Notes: generated by a model not told the origin, from the letters alone. A stretch of 64,000 nt of DNA from an uncultured Bacteroidia bacterium (GCA_902801885.1 CADCJX010000009.1:61183-125182), one strand, 5' to 3'. Positions 52,689 through 61,661 are shown, counted from the stretch's first letter. Made by a program: numbers and translations.

Positions 52689-54719
52689 TCAGAACAGGAA
52701 ATGAAGTTTCTCCGGGAGACGGGTGTAGTCATAGATACGGACGTAGTCCATTCCGTAGATTCGGACCTGGCTGTCATTCCCTCCGTCGTCGAAATCATCT
52801 CCCACGAAGAGAACCTGGTCCTCGGTGTATCCTCTCTCGGCAGCGTAACGCATCACTGCATCGTACTTGTTGTACTTCTTCGGAGTGATGTCAAATGAAG
52901 TCGTTCCACCGATAAAGACAGAGTAGTCCTTGAATATCTCCATGACCTCAGGATACATCTTGCGCCTTTTCGCCTTGTCGGGGTCAAAAACAAGTTTGTC
53001 GGCCGGGTCGGCCTTTGTCCCAAGAAGGGCGAAAGTCACCATCCCCGAATTGTGGTACTCGTTGCCTTCTCCCTTGAATGATGTGAAACCATATTTCCTG
53101 CGAAGCTCGGCGCATTTCTCATCGAAGAATTCCCGGTCGACATCAGCCTTTTCCTCACGCACGATCTTGAACTGTCCGTCCACAATACGGCTCTCCTCCA
53201 TGCCGTAGTTACCTACGATGGTGATAGGGTACTCTCCCATCTGGCTGTAGATCCTCTTGCAGTTGCCGGCACCGGCCATGATGATTTCATAACGCGTGGC
53301 AAGCGTGTCCAGCACCGCCCTGTTGGCTGCGGAAAGAGGCTGCTTGTGCTGAGTAAGCGTACCGTCCAGGTCGAAGGCTATGAGTTTCTTGGTCTGTCTC
53401 CATCTCCCTTCGTCAGGGAACAAAGGTGAAGCTTCGATCAGAACACCCTGGTTGGAAGTCACCGTGCACTCACACCATCCCTCGGCATTTCTCCTGAGGG
53501 GAAGGTAACCGTCGCCTCCCTTTACACTGATTTCACGGCCGGGAGCCTTGAAACGAAGGGTGTGCTTTCTGGGAGCCTTGTCGAAGGGATCATCAGCAAC
53601 GCAGACAAACAGGGCCTTGGCGGAACCTCCGTCCCTTGGCTCCATCTCCCCGACTATCAGGGGACAACCGGCAGAAAGGCTTGAGAAAATCTCGTCGCCA
53701 TACTCCTTGACACTCTTCTCACCTGAGCCCTCTAGCATTTTGGTACCTTCGAATCCTACGAACGTAGTAGACCTCCTGGTGTACTTCATGTAATCCTTCC
53801 CGAGAGAATGAAGTTCAGAGTTGACTCTCCTGAGCTTTTCGTACTGCTGGGTCTTCTCTCCGTTTTCATCTACCACCTGGTTATTCCACCAACCCGCTGT
53901 GTAGCATGCCCATGTAAGGTTCTCTGCACCGAAAGCCAGAGCTGAATAAGCCTGGAACCTGAGTTCGTTCTCAGTGATCCAGACCTTTGGATCCTGGCTG
54001 TTCACCTGGACAGTCACCCACATGCCGCGGCCGGTCTTCAGGCAGGCGTCGGAAACGATGCGAAGGTTGGCATAATCCCTGGCCACGCCGATATTCTTAT
54101 AGTAGAAATCGTAGGAAATGTAGTCCGCGGGGACATATTCACAGTACTTCGCAATGTGCTCCGCATAAGTGGCGGTACCGAGCTGGCTTTTAGTCTGGGC
54201 AGCTGTGTTCTGGGAAACTGATGCGTAGTTCGGATAGAGGTTCAGGAAGGCGAACTGGTTGGGGAACAATCCCTCCACCTTGGCCACCACCTTGCCGTAG
54301 TACGGGAAATCCAGGGCAGAGGGCTCGTCACCTATGTCTATTCCCCAGATAGCAGGATGGTCCTTGAAGGAGGCCGCAGCCTCTTCGTATTTCGCAAGGG
54401 GGTAGGTCTCTTCCAGCTTGCCGGCATTGTCTCCGTCACCTCCCCACCATCCTGGGGCCACTCCGCTTACAATCGCTCCGATCCCATACTTGCTGAATAG
54501 ATCCAGGGCAGGACGGTCATTATCCATGCAGATCACGAAATCAACTCCGCAGTCTGCCAGATCCTTTATGTGCGCTTCGGTACGGGCATAGGGACGCAGA
54601 TGATAGACTCCAATGTTCAGGCGGCTGCGGTCCATACGGCCAGGCTTGGTGACATAATCCTGGGCAAAGGCATTCGCCGCCAACAAGGATGCCACCAGGA
54701 TAAAAAACAACCTTTTCAT
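52689..54719 (-). CDS. secreted glycosidase-like domain fused to HAD phosphatase
   Basis: 676 residues. A signal peptide (to Gln20) precedes a TIM barrel like clan-A glycosidases, with GIDIGDEPSALDF (Glu132 as acid/base) and a beta domain to about 435. From residue 444 a HAD-IIB hydrolase follows: KKLIAFDLDGTLT (nucleophile Asp450), VGNYGMEE and GDDFDDGGND. HAD-IIB enzymes, including phosphomannomutase and sugar phosphatases, normally act in the cytoplasm, so export is odd. The HAD domain begins where a stand-alone protein would have its Met; here the codon is ACC (Thr443), indicating gene fusion rather than readthrough. Confidence 0.8.
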   Translation of the reverse strand: MKRLFFILVASLLAANAFAQDYVTKPGRMDRSRLNIGVYHLRPYARTEAHIKDLADCGVDFVICMDNDRPALDLFSKYGIGAIVSGVAPGWWGGDGDNAGKLEETYPLAKYEEAAASFKDHPAIWGIDIGDEPSALDFPYYGKVVAKVEGLFPNQFAFLNLYPNYASVSQNTAAQTKSQLGTATYAEHIAKYCEYVPADYISYDFYYKNIGVARDYANLRIVSDACLKTGRGMWVTVQVNSQDPKVWITENELRFQAYSALAFGAENLTWACYTAGWWNNQVVDENGEKTQQYEKLRRVNSELHSLGKDYMKYTRRSTTFVGFEGTKMLEGSGEKSVKEYGDEIFSSLSAGCPLIVGEMEPRDGGSAKALFVCVADDPFDKAPRKHTLRFKAPGREISVKGGDGYLPLRRNAEGWCECTVTSNQGVLIEASPLFPDEGRWRQTKKLIAFDLDGTLTQHKQPLSAANRAVLDTLATRYEIIMAGAGNCKRIYSQMGEYPITIVGNYGMEESRIVDGQFKIVREEKADVDREFFDEKCAELRRKYGFTSFKGEGNEYHNSGMVTFALLGTKADPADKLVFDPDKAKRRKMYPEVMEIFKDYSVFIGGTTSFDITPKKYNKYDAVMRYAAERGYTEDQVLFVGDDFDDGGNDSQVRIYGMDYVRIYDYTRLPEKLHFLF

Positions 54720-54771
54720 GCCTATAAAGATAGCAAAAAAAGGTTGTGTTTAGGATAAAACGTCCGCCTAA

Positions 54772-56667
54772 TTATTGGAACAAGATATCTTTCGGCCTGT
54801 CGAGGTGGCCTCCCAGGTTGAAACGCTGGTTGTCCGGGAGCTCAATGTCTGTCCGGCCGGCTCCCTTTTCCATCAAGGCTTTCAACTCAGGTAGGTATTT
54901 CTGATAAACGCCGCGCGGGGTGGTACCCTTGTCCTTGCAGATGCTGGCAGCCATTCCGACCACTTCTCCCATCATGGCTCCGGTACGCATCAGCCTTGTG
55001 GATCCGAGGGTCACATGGGTGGTTGAAATGTCGCGGCCGGCCATGAAGAGATTATCTATATTCCTTGAATAAAGGCACCTGTACGGGGCTGCATAAGGAT
55101 AGATCGGGTTGCTCTTGGTCGCAGCCTTGAACTCTTTGCCGGGAAAGTTGGCTGAATTCACCGGATCCGGGAAATGAAGGTCGAAGTGCCAGGTCATCGT
55201 AAAGGAAGCATCTTCATGGAAGACCTGCTTTTCGACGTCGTCCTGTTTGAGAATATAGTCTCCCACAAGGCGTCTCGACTCACGCTTGCCCGCCACGTAG
55301 GCCACCCAACCGAGAGAGCGTTTGTAATAGTCCTCTTTCTTTGAATAATGGTTCTTGAGATAACTCCAGTTGGAATATACGACCAGTAGGCCATAATCCC
55401 TGATCCGTTCAAAATCATTGATCTGGTCGAGGTTCATCCCCGTTTCCCAAGTCCACTCGCCCATCTTGACTTTCTCACAGTTATCTTCCGTGAACTTGAC
55501 TCCATATTCAAATTCCGGGAAGGATGATTTCTTCTGGTCTTCAATACTGTACCACTGGATGGAAGATCCCATGGTCAGCTTATCCCCATGCTCGGGAGCC
55601 AGAGACTCTCCGAACTCATCCCGGCCTTCCCGGCCCATCATCCAGTCTGCTCCGGCCATGAAACCAAGGTTGCCGTCGCCGGTGCAGTCAGCGAAAAGCC
55701 CAGCCTTGAGCAGCCGTTCCTCCCCTGATTCAATATTCCTGATTACAACCGAGGCGATCTTGCTTCCTTCCATGTTGACCTTCACAGCCCTGAAACAAGG
55801 AAGATACGTCAAGCCTTCCTGGCTTTCGATAAAGGCTATCTTCTTGTCGTCCTCGTAGTTGGAGGCCGGCTGGGCATTACCGCCCCTGGAATGTCCGAAC
55901 TCCCTGAGCATCCGACCAAGGGCTGGATAAGGAGGTTGCTCAATGTAAGCACCCAAGTGGACACGTATTTCCGAAGAATTGTTGCCTCCGGGGATCGGAC
56001 GGTCGTTGACAAGTGCCACCTTACACCCGAAGCGCGCGGCAGAAACCGCTGCGCACATCCCTGCCACACCGCCACCGATCACCACGAAATCATATTCCCC
56101 ACCATCAGAAGGTTGTGCAGGAAGGGCTCCGATCTGCCGGCGGAAAGCCTCTAGAGATCCTCCGCCTGAAGGTGGGACACTGCCCTCCTCTTTTGTCAGC
56201 CATATTGCATCGCACCTTCCGTCGAAACCCGTCATGTCGGAAAGGGAAAGGGTGTATTGCCCTTCCTTCAGGCTCCTGTTTCCAGCATACTGCCAACCCC
56301 ACTCGCTCCCTGTGTTGCCGAGGATGCCTTTAAGTGGTTTGCCGCCTATCTTGACCCTGAACGATCCAGGGCCGGCGGCATCAGTCCATGGAGAAGTCCA
56401 GTTGTAGGAACGGACCCAGACATGATAAAGGCCAGGTTCATGGATGATAAGCGTCGTCGAAGCATCGGCGACAGGCCTTCCCATGCCATGGGCTATCAAG
56501 TAAGGTGAACCCATCTGGTCCATGAACTGCTGGTCTACCGACCAACCGCCCTTAGAAGCGAAACTCTCGGCCTCTATGAATACTCCTTGGGCCGGAAGGC
56601 TCACGGCCAGGAACATGACTGACAAGCTCAATATGAGCTTACGGATATGTTGCAAGCTTCCTTCCAT
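54772..56667 (-). CDS. secreted FAD-dependent oxidoreductase with N-terminal carbohydrate-binding-like domain
   Basis: 631 residues. The signal peptide ends near Ala26. Residues 28-158 look like a jelly-roll carbohydrate-binding module (GVFIEAESFASKGGW, PGLYHVWVRSYNW). The FAD fold starts at FVVIGGGVAGMCAAV (GGGVAG 198-203) and contains LFADCTGDGNLGFMAGADWM and NLFMAGRDIS, typical of the PF12831 group. The usual twin-arginine signal of exported flavoproteins is not seen. Such proteins occur in Bacteroidetes glycan loci, where oxidation of a sugar hydroxyl has been proposed. I chose ATG 56667; a longer frame crosses the divergent promoter. First gene of this leftward operon. Confidence 0.8.
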   Translation of the reverse strand: MEGSLQHIRKLILSLSVMFLAVSLPAQGVFIEAESFASKGGWSVDQQFMDQMGSPYLIAHGMGRPVADASTTLIIHEPGLYHVWVRSYNWTSPWTDAAGPGSFRVKIGGKPLKGILGNTGSEWGWQYAGNRSLKEGQYTLSLSDMTGFDGRCDAIWLTKEEGSVPPSGGGSLEAFRRQIGALPAQPSDGGEYDFVVIGGGVAGMCAAVSAARFGCKVALVNDRPIPGGNNSSEIRVHLGAYIEQPPYPALGRMLREFGHSRGGNAQPASNYEDDKKIAFIESQEGLTYLPCFRAVKVNMEGSKIASVVIRNIESGEERLLKAGLFADCTGDGNLGFMAGADWMMGREGRDEFGESLAPEHGDKLTMGSSIQWYSIEDQKKSSFPEFEYGVKFTEDNCEKVKMGEWTWETGMNLDQINDFERIRDYGLLVVYSNWSYLKNHYSKKEDYYKRSLGWVAYVAGKRESRRLVGDYILKQDDVEKQVFHEDASFTMTWHFDLHFPDPVNSANFPGKEFKAATKSNPIYPYAAPYRCLYSRNIDNLFMAGRDISTTHVTLGSTRLMRTGAMMGEVVGMAASICKDKGTTPRGVYQKYLPELKALMEKGAGRTDIELPDNQRFNLGGHLDRPKDILFQ

Positions 56668-56702
56668 ACTTTTTTTGATGTAAATATAAATACAATAATT
56701 CT

Positions 56703-56710
56703 TATATTTG
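56703..56710 (+). promoter_or_regulatory. -7 element (TATATTTG) for the response regulator operon
   Basis: TATATTTG ends 8 bases before the ATG at 56719, implying a very short leader and ruling out the longer upstream frame. No -33 at the usual distance. Confidence 0.5.
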
Positions 56711-56718
56711 CCTCTGCC

Positions 56719-58083
56719 ATGGCAAACAAAACTGGAAAGATACTCGTCGTCGACGATAACGTCGGCATCCGTAAAGCCCTGAAGATCCTGCTCCCGGTTC
56801 ATTTTGCGGAAGTGGAGACTATTCCTTCACCTTCCACCCTGGTTGCTACCATCGAAAGCTTCCGGCCTGACGTGGTCCTCCTCGACATGAATTTCAACAC
56901 CTCCATCAACACCGGCAACGAAGGACTCTACTGGGCCGGTGAAATCAAGAAGATGGTTCCAGAGATCGAGGTCGTACTCTTCACTGCCTATGCCGACATC
57001 CAGCTCGCCGTGGAAGGGATGAAGCGCGGCGCCTTTGATTTCATCGTAAAGCCATGGGAGAATGACAAGCTGATCGAAACCCTGAAAGCCGCCCGGGACA
57101 AGGCGCAGAAGGCACGTCCGAGTCATCCTGAGCAAAGCGAAGGATCTGGAACCACAATGTTCTGGGGTTCCTCTCCCGCCATGTCAGCAATCAGGAAAAC
57201 AGTAGGCAAGATCGCACCTACCGATGCCACCGTCCTGATTACCGGAGAAAACGGTACCGGGAAGGACGTGCTGGCCAGGGAAATACATGCCCACAGTGCC
57301 AGAAGAGGGAAGCCCATGGTGGCTGTCGATGCTGGTGCAATAACCGAGACCTTGTTCGAAAGCGAACTGTTCGGCCATGTCAAGGGAGCCTTTACCGATG
57401 CCCACACCGACCATGTCGGCAAATTCGAGCAGGCTGACGGCGGCACACTGTTCCTTGATGAAATAGGGAATATTCCTCCACACCTTCAGGCAAAGCTTCT
57501 GCGGGCTATCCAGAACAGGAGCATAGTCCCGGTTGGGGGCACACAAGCCAGGCCCGTCGACATAAGGCTGATCTGCGCAACAAACATGGATCTCGAAGGA
57601 CTTGTCAGCGAAGGAAGGTTCAGGGAAGACCTGTACTACCGAATCAACACCGTCCACATCGCCATTCCTCCACTACGTGAACGAAAGAGGGACATCATCC
57701 CACTTGCCGAGCACTTCCTTGCTGAATTCGCAGAAAAATACCACCGCCACTTGACCGGGATGGACGACAGCGCCAAAGCCGCCCTGGAAGCCCATCGTTG
57801 GAATGGAAATATCCGCGAACTCCAGAACTGCATCGAGAAAGCTGTCATTCTCTCTGAAAAGGAGACTCTTGGAGCGAAAGACCTTGCGATTCCATCCTCG
57901 CCTTCTTCGTCTTTGATGAATTCCACATTTCATTCGGAACGAAGTGAAGAATCTTCTCCCGACGAAGAAACCCTTGTCAAGCAGGCCATGCAACGCTGCG
58001 CCGGAAACATCTCTGCCGCGGCCAAATTGCTTGGCGTTAGCCGTCCTACCCTCTACTCCAAACTGAAGAAATACGGCCTATGA
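56719..58083 (+). CDS. sigma-54-dependent response regulator (receiver, AAA+, Fis HTH)
   Basis: 454-residue NtrC/AtoC-type regulator. The receiver (5-125) has Asp12-Asp13, phospho-acceptor Asp56 and Lys111. AAA+ has GENGTGKD (176-183), a GAFTDA loop (223-228, canonical GAFTGA) and LFLDEIG (244-250). The C-terminal HTH ends SAAAKLLGVSRPTLYSKLKK. Two linkers carry in-frame copies of a dispersed repeat: SHPEQSEGS (135-143) between receiver and AAA+, and HSERSEESS (404-412) between AAA+ and HTH. The histidine kinase overlaps its stop. Likely target is the sigma-54 promoter at 59054-59070. Confidence 0.92.
   Translation: MANKTGKILVVDDNVGIRKALKILLPVHFAEVETIPSPSTLVATIESFRPDVVLLDMNFNTSINTGNEGLYWAGEIKKMVPEIEVVLFTAYADIQLAVEGMKRGAFDFIVKPWENDKLIETLKAARDKAQKARPSHPEQSEGSGTTMFWGSSPAMSAIRKTVGKIAPTDATVLITGENGTGKDVLAREIHAHSARRGKPMVAVDAGAITETLFESELFGHVKGAFTDAHTDHVGKFEQADGGTLFLDEIGNIPPHLQAKLLRAIQNRSIVPVGGTQARPVDIRLICATNMDLEGLVSEGRFREDLYYRINTVHIAIPPLRERKRDIIPLAEHFLAEFAEKYHRHLTGMDDSAKAALEAHRWNGNIRELQNCIEKAVILSEKETLGAKDLAIPSSPSSSLMNSTFHSERSEESSPDEETLVKQAMQRCAGNISAAAKLLGVSRPTLYSKLKKYGL
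57122..57147 (+). repeat. dispersed 26-bp repeat, copy 1 (in frame in the response regulator)
   Basis: GTCATCCTGAGCAAAGCGAA then GGATCT. It encodes SHPEQSEGS in the linker between receiver and AAA+ domains. Confidence 0.7.
57930..57954 (+). repeat. dispersed repeat, copy 2 (in frame in the response regulator)
   Basis: TCATTCGGAACGAAGTGAAG then AATCT, encoding HSERSEES in the linker between AAA+ and the helix-turn-helix. Aligns with copies 1 and 3. Confidence 0.65.
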
Positions 58084-58961
58084 CAATCTCCGCATGGTAT
58101 GTGATTGGAGCCTGTGTCCTTGCCGTACTTGTTTCGGCCTTCGTGGCTACTGTCATAACGAGGAGGAAAGCTATCCGCAAAGTAGCTTACATGATGGATG
58201 CCCTTGAAGATGGAGAACTTAATTTCAGATTCAAGGACAGCAACCGGCTGAACCGTACCCTCAACCGCATCCGCTCCATATTCGAGCGCCAGAGGCAGGC
58301 GCACGAGCAGGATTCATGGACAAAGCTTATCCGGGTCCTCACCCATGAGATCATGAACACGGTCTCCCCTATAGCAGCGCTTTCAGACGCCCTGGCCGAT
58401 TCTGTCGATGAACAAGGTCACAGCGAGCTGGACGTGAAAGCCGGACTAGAGACCATCTCGGATTCCTCCAAGAACCTGATCAAGTTCGTACAGACCTACA
58501 GGCAGCTGAGCGGCGTGGCAAAGCCTGTCCGTAAGGCGATCGACATCCAGGAACTGATGAACAAGGTAATATCCCTGAATCGGGAATTGGTTGCGTCCTC
58601 GGGATCTGCATGCCGGTATATCCCTAAGGACAGGGACCTTATGATCTATGCCGATGAAGGCCAGATCTCACAGATCCTCATCAATCTCGTAAAGAACGCA
58701 GTTCAGGCTGGAGCGAGAAACATAGAGATCACCGGGGAGATGGGCATAGAAGACGAGGTCATCATCCGGGTAATCAACGATGGAGAGCCTATTCCGCCCT
58801 CCAGCCAGGAACAGATATTCATCCCATTCTACACTACCAAAAAAGAAGGCAGTGGAATCGGACTCTCGATTTCCCGCCAGATCATGAGGAACCACAACGG
58901 TACAATCGAACTTATCCGCAGCGACGAGACTTCGACAGTCTTCGAACTAATCTTCAGATAG
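58080..58961 (+). CDS. short membrane-anchored histidine kinase
   Basis: 293 residues with one N-terminal membrane helix (about 7-27) and no periplasmic or PAS sensing domain. The dimerisation helix carries His89 in VLTHEIMNTVSP. The ATPase domain has NLVKNAVQ (N box), VINDGEPI (G1) and GSGIGLSISRQI (G2). AtoS-type partners are usually longer. ATGA overlap with the response regulator shows they are translated together. With almost no extracytoplasmic part, it may sense membrane stress or act with another protein. Confidence 0.9.
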   Translation: MTISAWYVIGACVLAVLVSAFVATVITRRKAIRKVAYMMDALEDGELNFRFKDSNRLNRTLNRIRSIFERQRQAHEQDSWTKLIRVLTHEIMNTVSPIAALSDALADSVDEQGHSELDVKAGLETISDSSKNLIKFVQTYRQLSGVAKPVRKAIDIQELMNKVISLNRELVASSGSACRYIPKDRDLMIYADEGQISQILINLVKNAVQAGARNIEITGEMGIEDEVIIRVINDGEPIPPSSQEQIFIPFYTTKKEGSGIGLSISRQIMRNHNGTIELIRSDETSTVFELIFR

Positions 58962-59018
58962 TGTAAAGTCTTTACAAAAAAGTGTAAAGTTCTTTACACC
59001 TTTACACCAAGAGGTAAA
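58961..59018 (+). promoter_or_regulatory. cluster of TGTAAAG palindromes, candidate enhancer for the sigma-54 regulator
   Basis: TGTAAAG-T-CTTTACA (58962-58976), the perfect palindrome GTGTAAAG-TT-CTTTACAC (58982-58999) and a looser TTTAC...GTAAA (59001-59018) lie 60-120 bases upstream of the predicted transcription start, the usual place for enhancer sites. A further GGTGTAAAGG is at 59081-59090. Confidence 0.7.
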
Positions 59019-59053
59019 ATCTTAATTTATTGCTAATCAATCATTTAGATTGT

Positions 59054-59070
59054 TTGGCACGTTCAATGCT
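59054..59070 (+). promoter_or_regulatory. sigma-54 (-24/-12) promoter of the export operon
   Basis: TTTGGCACGTTCAATGCT has the GG (59056-59057) and GC (59068-59069) pair separated by exactly 10 bases and the TGGCACG core. Start of transcription expected near 59081, 21 bases before the tolC-type ATG. Confidence 0.75.
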
Positions 59071-59101
59071 TGCAATTTCCGGTGTAAAGGGAAAAAAGAT
59101 C

Positions 59102-60448
59102 ATGAAAAAAAACTTCATAACTTGTGTTTGTGTGTATTGTGTGATGGCCCTGGGGCTTGCAGGACCCCTGCAGGCCCAGGAGCCTTCAAGAATCATGACG
59201 CTAAAAGATTGCATGGAATATGCAATCTCCAACTCGACGAAACTCCGCATCCAGCAGGCCGCGACCTGTGATGCCAGGATAGCCCGAAGGGATGCCATCC
59301 TCCAGGCTTTCACTCCGAACATCAGCAGCAGCACCTATGCCTACTACAATTTCGGACGTTCAATCGACCCTGAAACCAATACCTATTTTACCCAAACCTC
59401 TTTCCACAACAGCTACAGTGTCAGTGCCGGCTTCGACCTTTTCGACGGCTTCCAGGCAGTGAACAACCTTAAAATCTCAAAAACCGGACTTGCAATCAGC
59501 GAATCACAAGAGAAGCAGGCCGAAGCCGACATCTGCCTGGCTGTGATGGAAGCCTACTACAATGTGGTCTACTACAAGAGGCTCACGGATGTCTACGAAG
59601 AGCAGGTCGGTGCAGCTGAACTTGCTCTCACAAAGGCAGTCAAGCAGGAAGAGATCGGCCAGAAGGGCCACGCTGACGTAGTCCAGATTGAAGCCGACCT
59701 GGCTGACAGGAAATACGACCTGACCAATGTCAGGAATATGTACAAGGACCAGCTCATGACCCTCGGCGACCTGATGTTCTGGCCTGCGGAAGAAGAACTG
59801 GTGATTGAAACCTCCCTCCCCCGTTGGACTGCCGAACCTGTCAGCACTGAGGAAGTCGTCGACTTCGCCCTTGAGAACAATCCCCAGATCCAGGTAGCTG
59901 AATGGACCATGCAGAACGCAAGAAGGGAGCTCTCAACCACCAAATGGCAGCTCCTTCCCTCGCTCGGAGTCTACGCAGGATGGAACACCTCCTACTATAG
60001 CATCCAGAACGCGCAGACTAAGCCTTTCCAGGACCAGTTCAAGGACAATGCAGGTAAATACGTCGAGATGTCGATGTCCCTCCCGATCTGGGGAAGGATG
60101 CAGAAGCATTCGAGAATCGCGAAGCAGCGCAACGCCCTGACGAAGGCAACCGCCGAATACGACCAGAAACGCCGTGACATTGAATCAGAGGTGCGCAGGG
60201 CCATCCAGGACTGCGAGGGTACCGGAGCCGCCTACCTTCAGGCTCAGTACAAGTCAGAGGTCCAGGCGGAGGCCTACAACCTCAACCTGAAAAAAATGGA
60301 GCAAGGACTCATCTCCCCTCTGGAGCTTCAGACCGCGACCAACAATTACCTGAAGTCGAAGGCCGACGAGATGAACTCGCTCTTCAAGTACCTCATCAAG
60401 CAGGCGGTCGTCCGCTATTTCAATGGAACTGAATACGTTAACCAATAA
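59102..60448 (+). CDS. TolC-family outer-membrane efflux protein
   Basis: 448 residues. The signal peptide ends GPLQAQ, then two repeated helical/beta halves typical of TolC (RIMTLKDCMEYAISNSTKLR, and VSTEEVVDFALENNPQIQVA in the second half). It forms the trimeric exit duct across the outer membrane. I chose ATG 59102 because it starts the signal peptide and lies downstream of the sigma-54 promoter; a longer frame would start upstream of that promoter. The adaptor gene follows after 16 bases. Confidence 0.92.
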   Translation: MKKNFITCVCVYCVMALGLAGPLQAQEPSRIMTLKDCMEYAISNSTKLRIQQAATCDARIARRDAILQAFTPNISSSTYAYYNFGRSIDPETNTYFTQTSFHNSYSVSAGFDLFDGFQAVNNLKISKTGLAISESQEKQAEADICLAVMEAYYNVVYYKRLTDVYEEQVGAAELALTKAVKQEEIGQKGHADVVQIEADLADRKYDLTNVRNMYKDQLMTLGDLMFWPAEEELVIETSLPRWTAEPVSTEEVVDFALENNPQIQVAEWTMQNARRELSTTKWQLLPSLGVYAGWNTSYYSIQNAQTKPFQDQFKDNAGKYVEMSMSLPIWGRMQKHSRIAKQRNALTKATAEYDQKRRDIESEVRRAIQDCEGTGAAYLQAQYKSEVQAEAYNLNLKKMEQGLISPLELQTATNNYLKSKADEMNSLFKYLIKQAVVRYFNGTEYVNQ

Positions 60449-60464
60449 GATAATATAAACCATT

Positions 60465-61661
60465 ATGGATAAGATAATCGAGAAGAAAACAGGTTGGAGA
60501 TTGGCATTCACAAAGAAAGCCCTGCCGTACTGGCTGGGAGCCCTCTTGGGAATATTCATAATCTACCTCATTGCCCGTCCCAACAACAAGACGCTGAGAG
60601 TGGACAAGGACACCCTGACCGTAAGCACGGCCTCGAAAGGAGAGTTCAACGACTACATCCGTGTGAGTGGCCGAGTACAGCCCATGACCACCATCCAGCT
60701 AAGTCCTCAGGAAGGCGGAATGGTGCAGGCCATCCTCATTGAGGAAGGTTCGACCGTCAAGACGGGGGATCCCATCCTCGTACTCTCGAACGACGGCCTT
60801 GACCTTCAGATCCTGAACGCAGAAGCAGAGCTGGCCGAGAAGGAGAACATCCTCAGGAACACCCAGATCCAGATGGAGCAGCAGAAACTTGACGTCCGCC
60901 AGAACGAACTTGAATATGGTACCAACGTTGAGAGGCTTCAGCGTGCCTACGAGCAGCAGAAGGCCCTCTACGAGGATAAGCTCATCGCCAAGGAAGACTA
61001 TCTCAAGGCAAAGGAGGATTACGAGCTGTCTCAAAAGAAATATGACCTCATCCGTGAGCGTTCGCGCCAGGACAGCCTTTACCGCGGTACCCAGGTCGAC
61101 AGGATGGAGGAGAGCCTGGAGAACATGCTCCTCAACATGCACATGATCCGCAAGCGCAAGGACAACCTTATCGTTAAGGCTCCTATCGACGGTGAATTGG
61201 GACTCCTGGACGTGGTCCTCGGTCAGACAATCGCCAGCGGAGCGAAGATTGGCCAGATCAATTCCGTAGGCACCTACAAGGTTGAAGCACAGATCGACGA
61301 GCACTACATCGACCGCGTCGTGGCCGGCCTGGAGGCTACCTTCGAGCGCCAGGGTGAGACATTCTCCACCGTCATCCGCAAGGTCTATCCCGAGGTGCGT
61401 GAGGGGAAATTCAAGGCTGATTTCAAGTTCGACGGCGAGCAGCCGGACAACATCAGGGCGGGACAGACCTATTACCTGAACCTCCAGCTCGGACAGCCCG
61501 AGGAGGCGGTCATAATCCCCCGCGGCACCTTCTACCAGAAGACCGGCGGCAAATGGATATATGTCGTGAACAAGGAGGGCAACAAGGCCGTCAAAAGGGA
61601 GATCCGTATCGGACGCCAGAACCCTCAGTACTATGAGGTCCTGCTCTGGCGGCGGCGATGA
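60465..61661 (+). CDS. HlyD/MacA-type periplasmic adaptor, C-terminus probably cut
   Basis: 398 residues. One N-terminal membrane helix (about 24-42), a split lipoyl domain (VRVQP-like SGRVQPMTTIQLSPQEGG and KAPIDGELGLLDVVLGQTI), a long coiled coil (110-230) and a beta-barrel domain. It would bridge the ABC permease and TolC. The end reads RIGRQNPQYYEVLLWRRR; relatives, as I recall them, continue from YYEVL with about 25 residues of the form EGLKxGDxVI. The sequence switches there into the coding frame of a permease first helix, so a deletion seems to have removed the end. Confidence 0.8.
   Translation: MDKIIEKKTGWRLAFTKKALPYWLGALLGIFIIYLIARPNNKTLRVDKDTLTVSTASKGEFNDYIRVSGRVQPMTTIQLSPQEGGMVQAILIEEGSTVKTGDPILVLSNDGLDLQILNAEAELAEKENILRNTQIQMEQQKLDVRQNELEYGTNVERLQRAYEQQKALYEDKLIAKEDYLKAKEDYELSQKKYDLIRERSRQDSLYRGTQVDRMEESLENMLLNMHMIRKRKDNLIVKAPIDGELGLLDVVLGQTIASGAKIGQINSVGTYKVEAQIDEHYIDRVVAGLEATFERQGETFSTVIRKVYPEVREGKFKADFKFDGEQPDNIRAGQTYYLNLQLGQPEEAVIIPRGTFYQKTGGKWIYVVNKEGNKAVKREIRIGRQNPQYYEVLLWRRR

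Noticed and set aside
52689-54719. Glycosidase/HAD fusion as a sequencing frameshift
   Set aside because: Both parts are in one frame with no stop; the HAD start Met is a Thr codon, which a frameshift would not create.
56647-56718. Upstream start for the response regulator
   Set aside because: The extra residues cross the divergent promoter region and precede the -7 element; the receiver domain begins properly from 56719.
59030-59101. Upstream start for the TolC-type protein
   Set aside because: It would place translation upstream of the sigma-54 promoter; the signal peptide starts at 59102.
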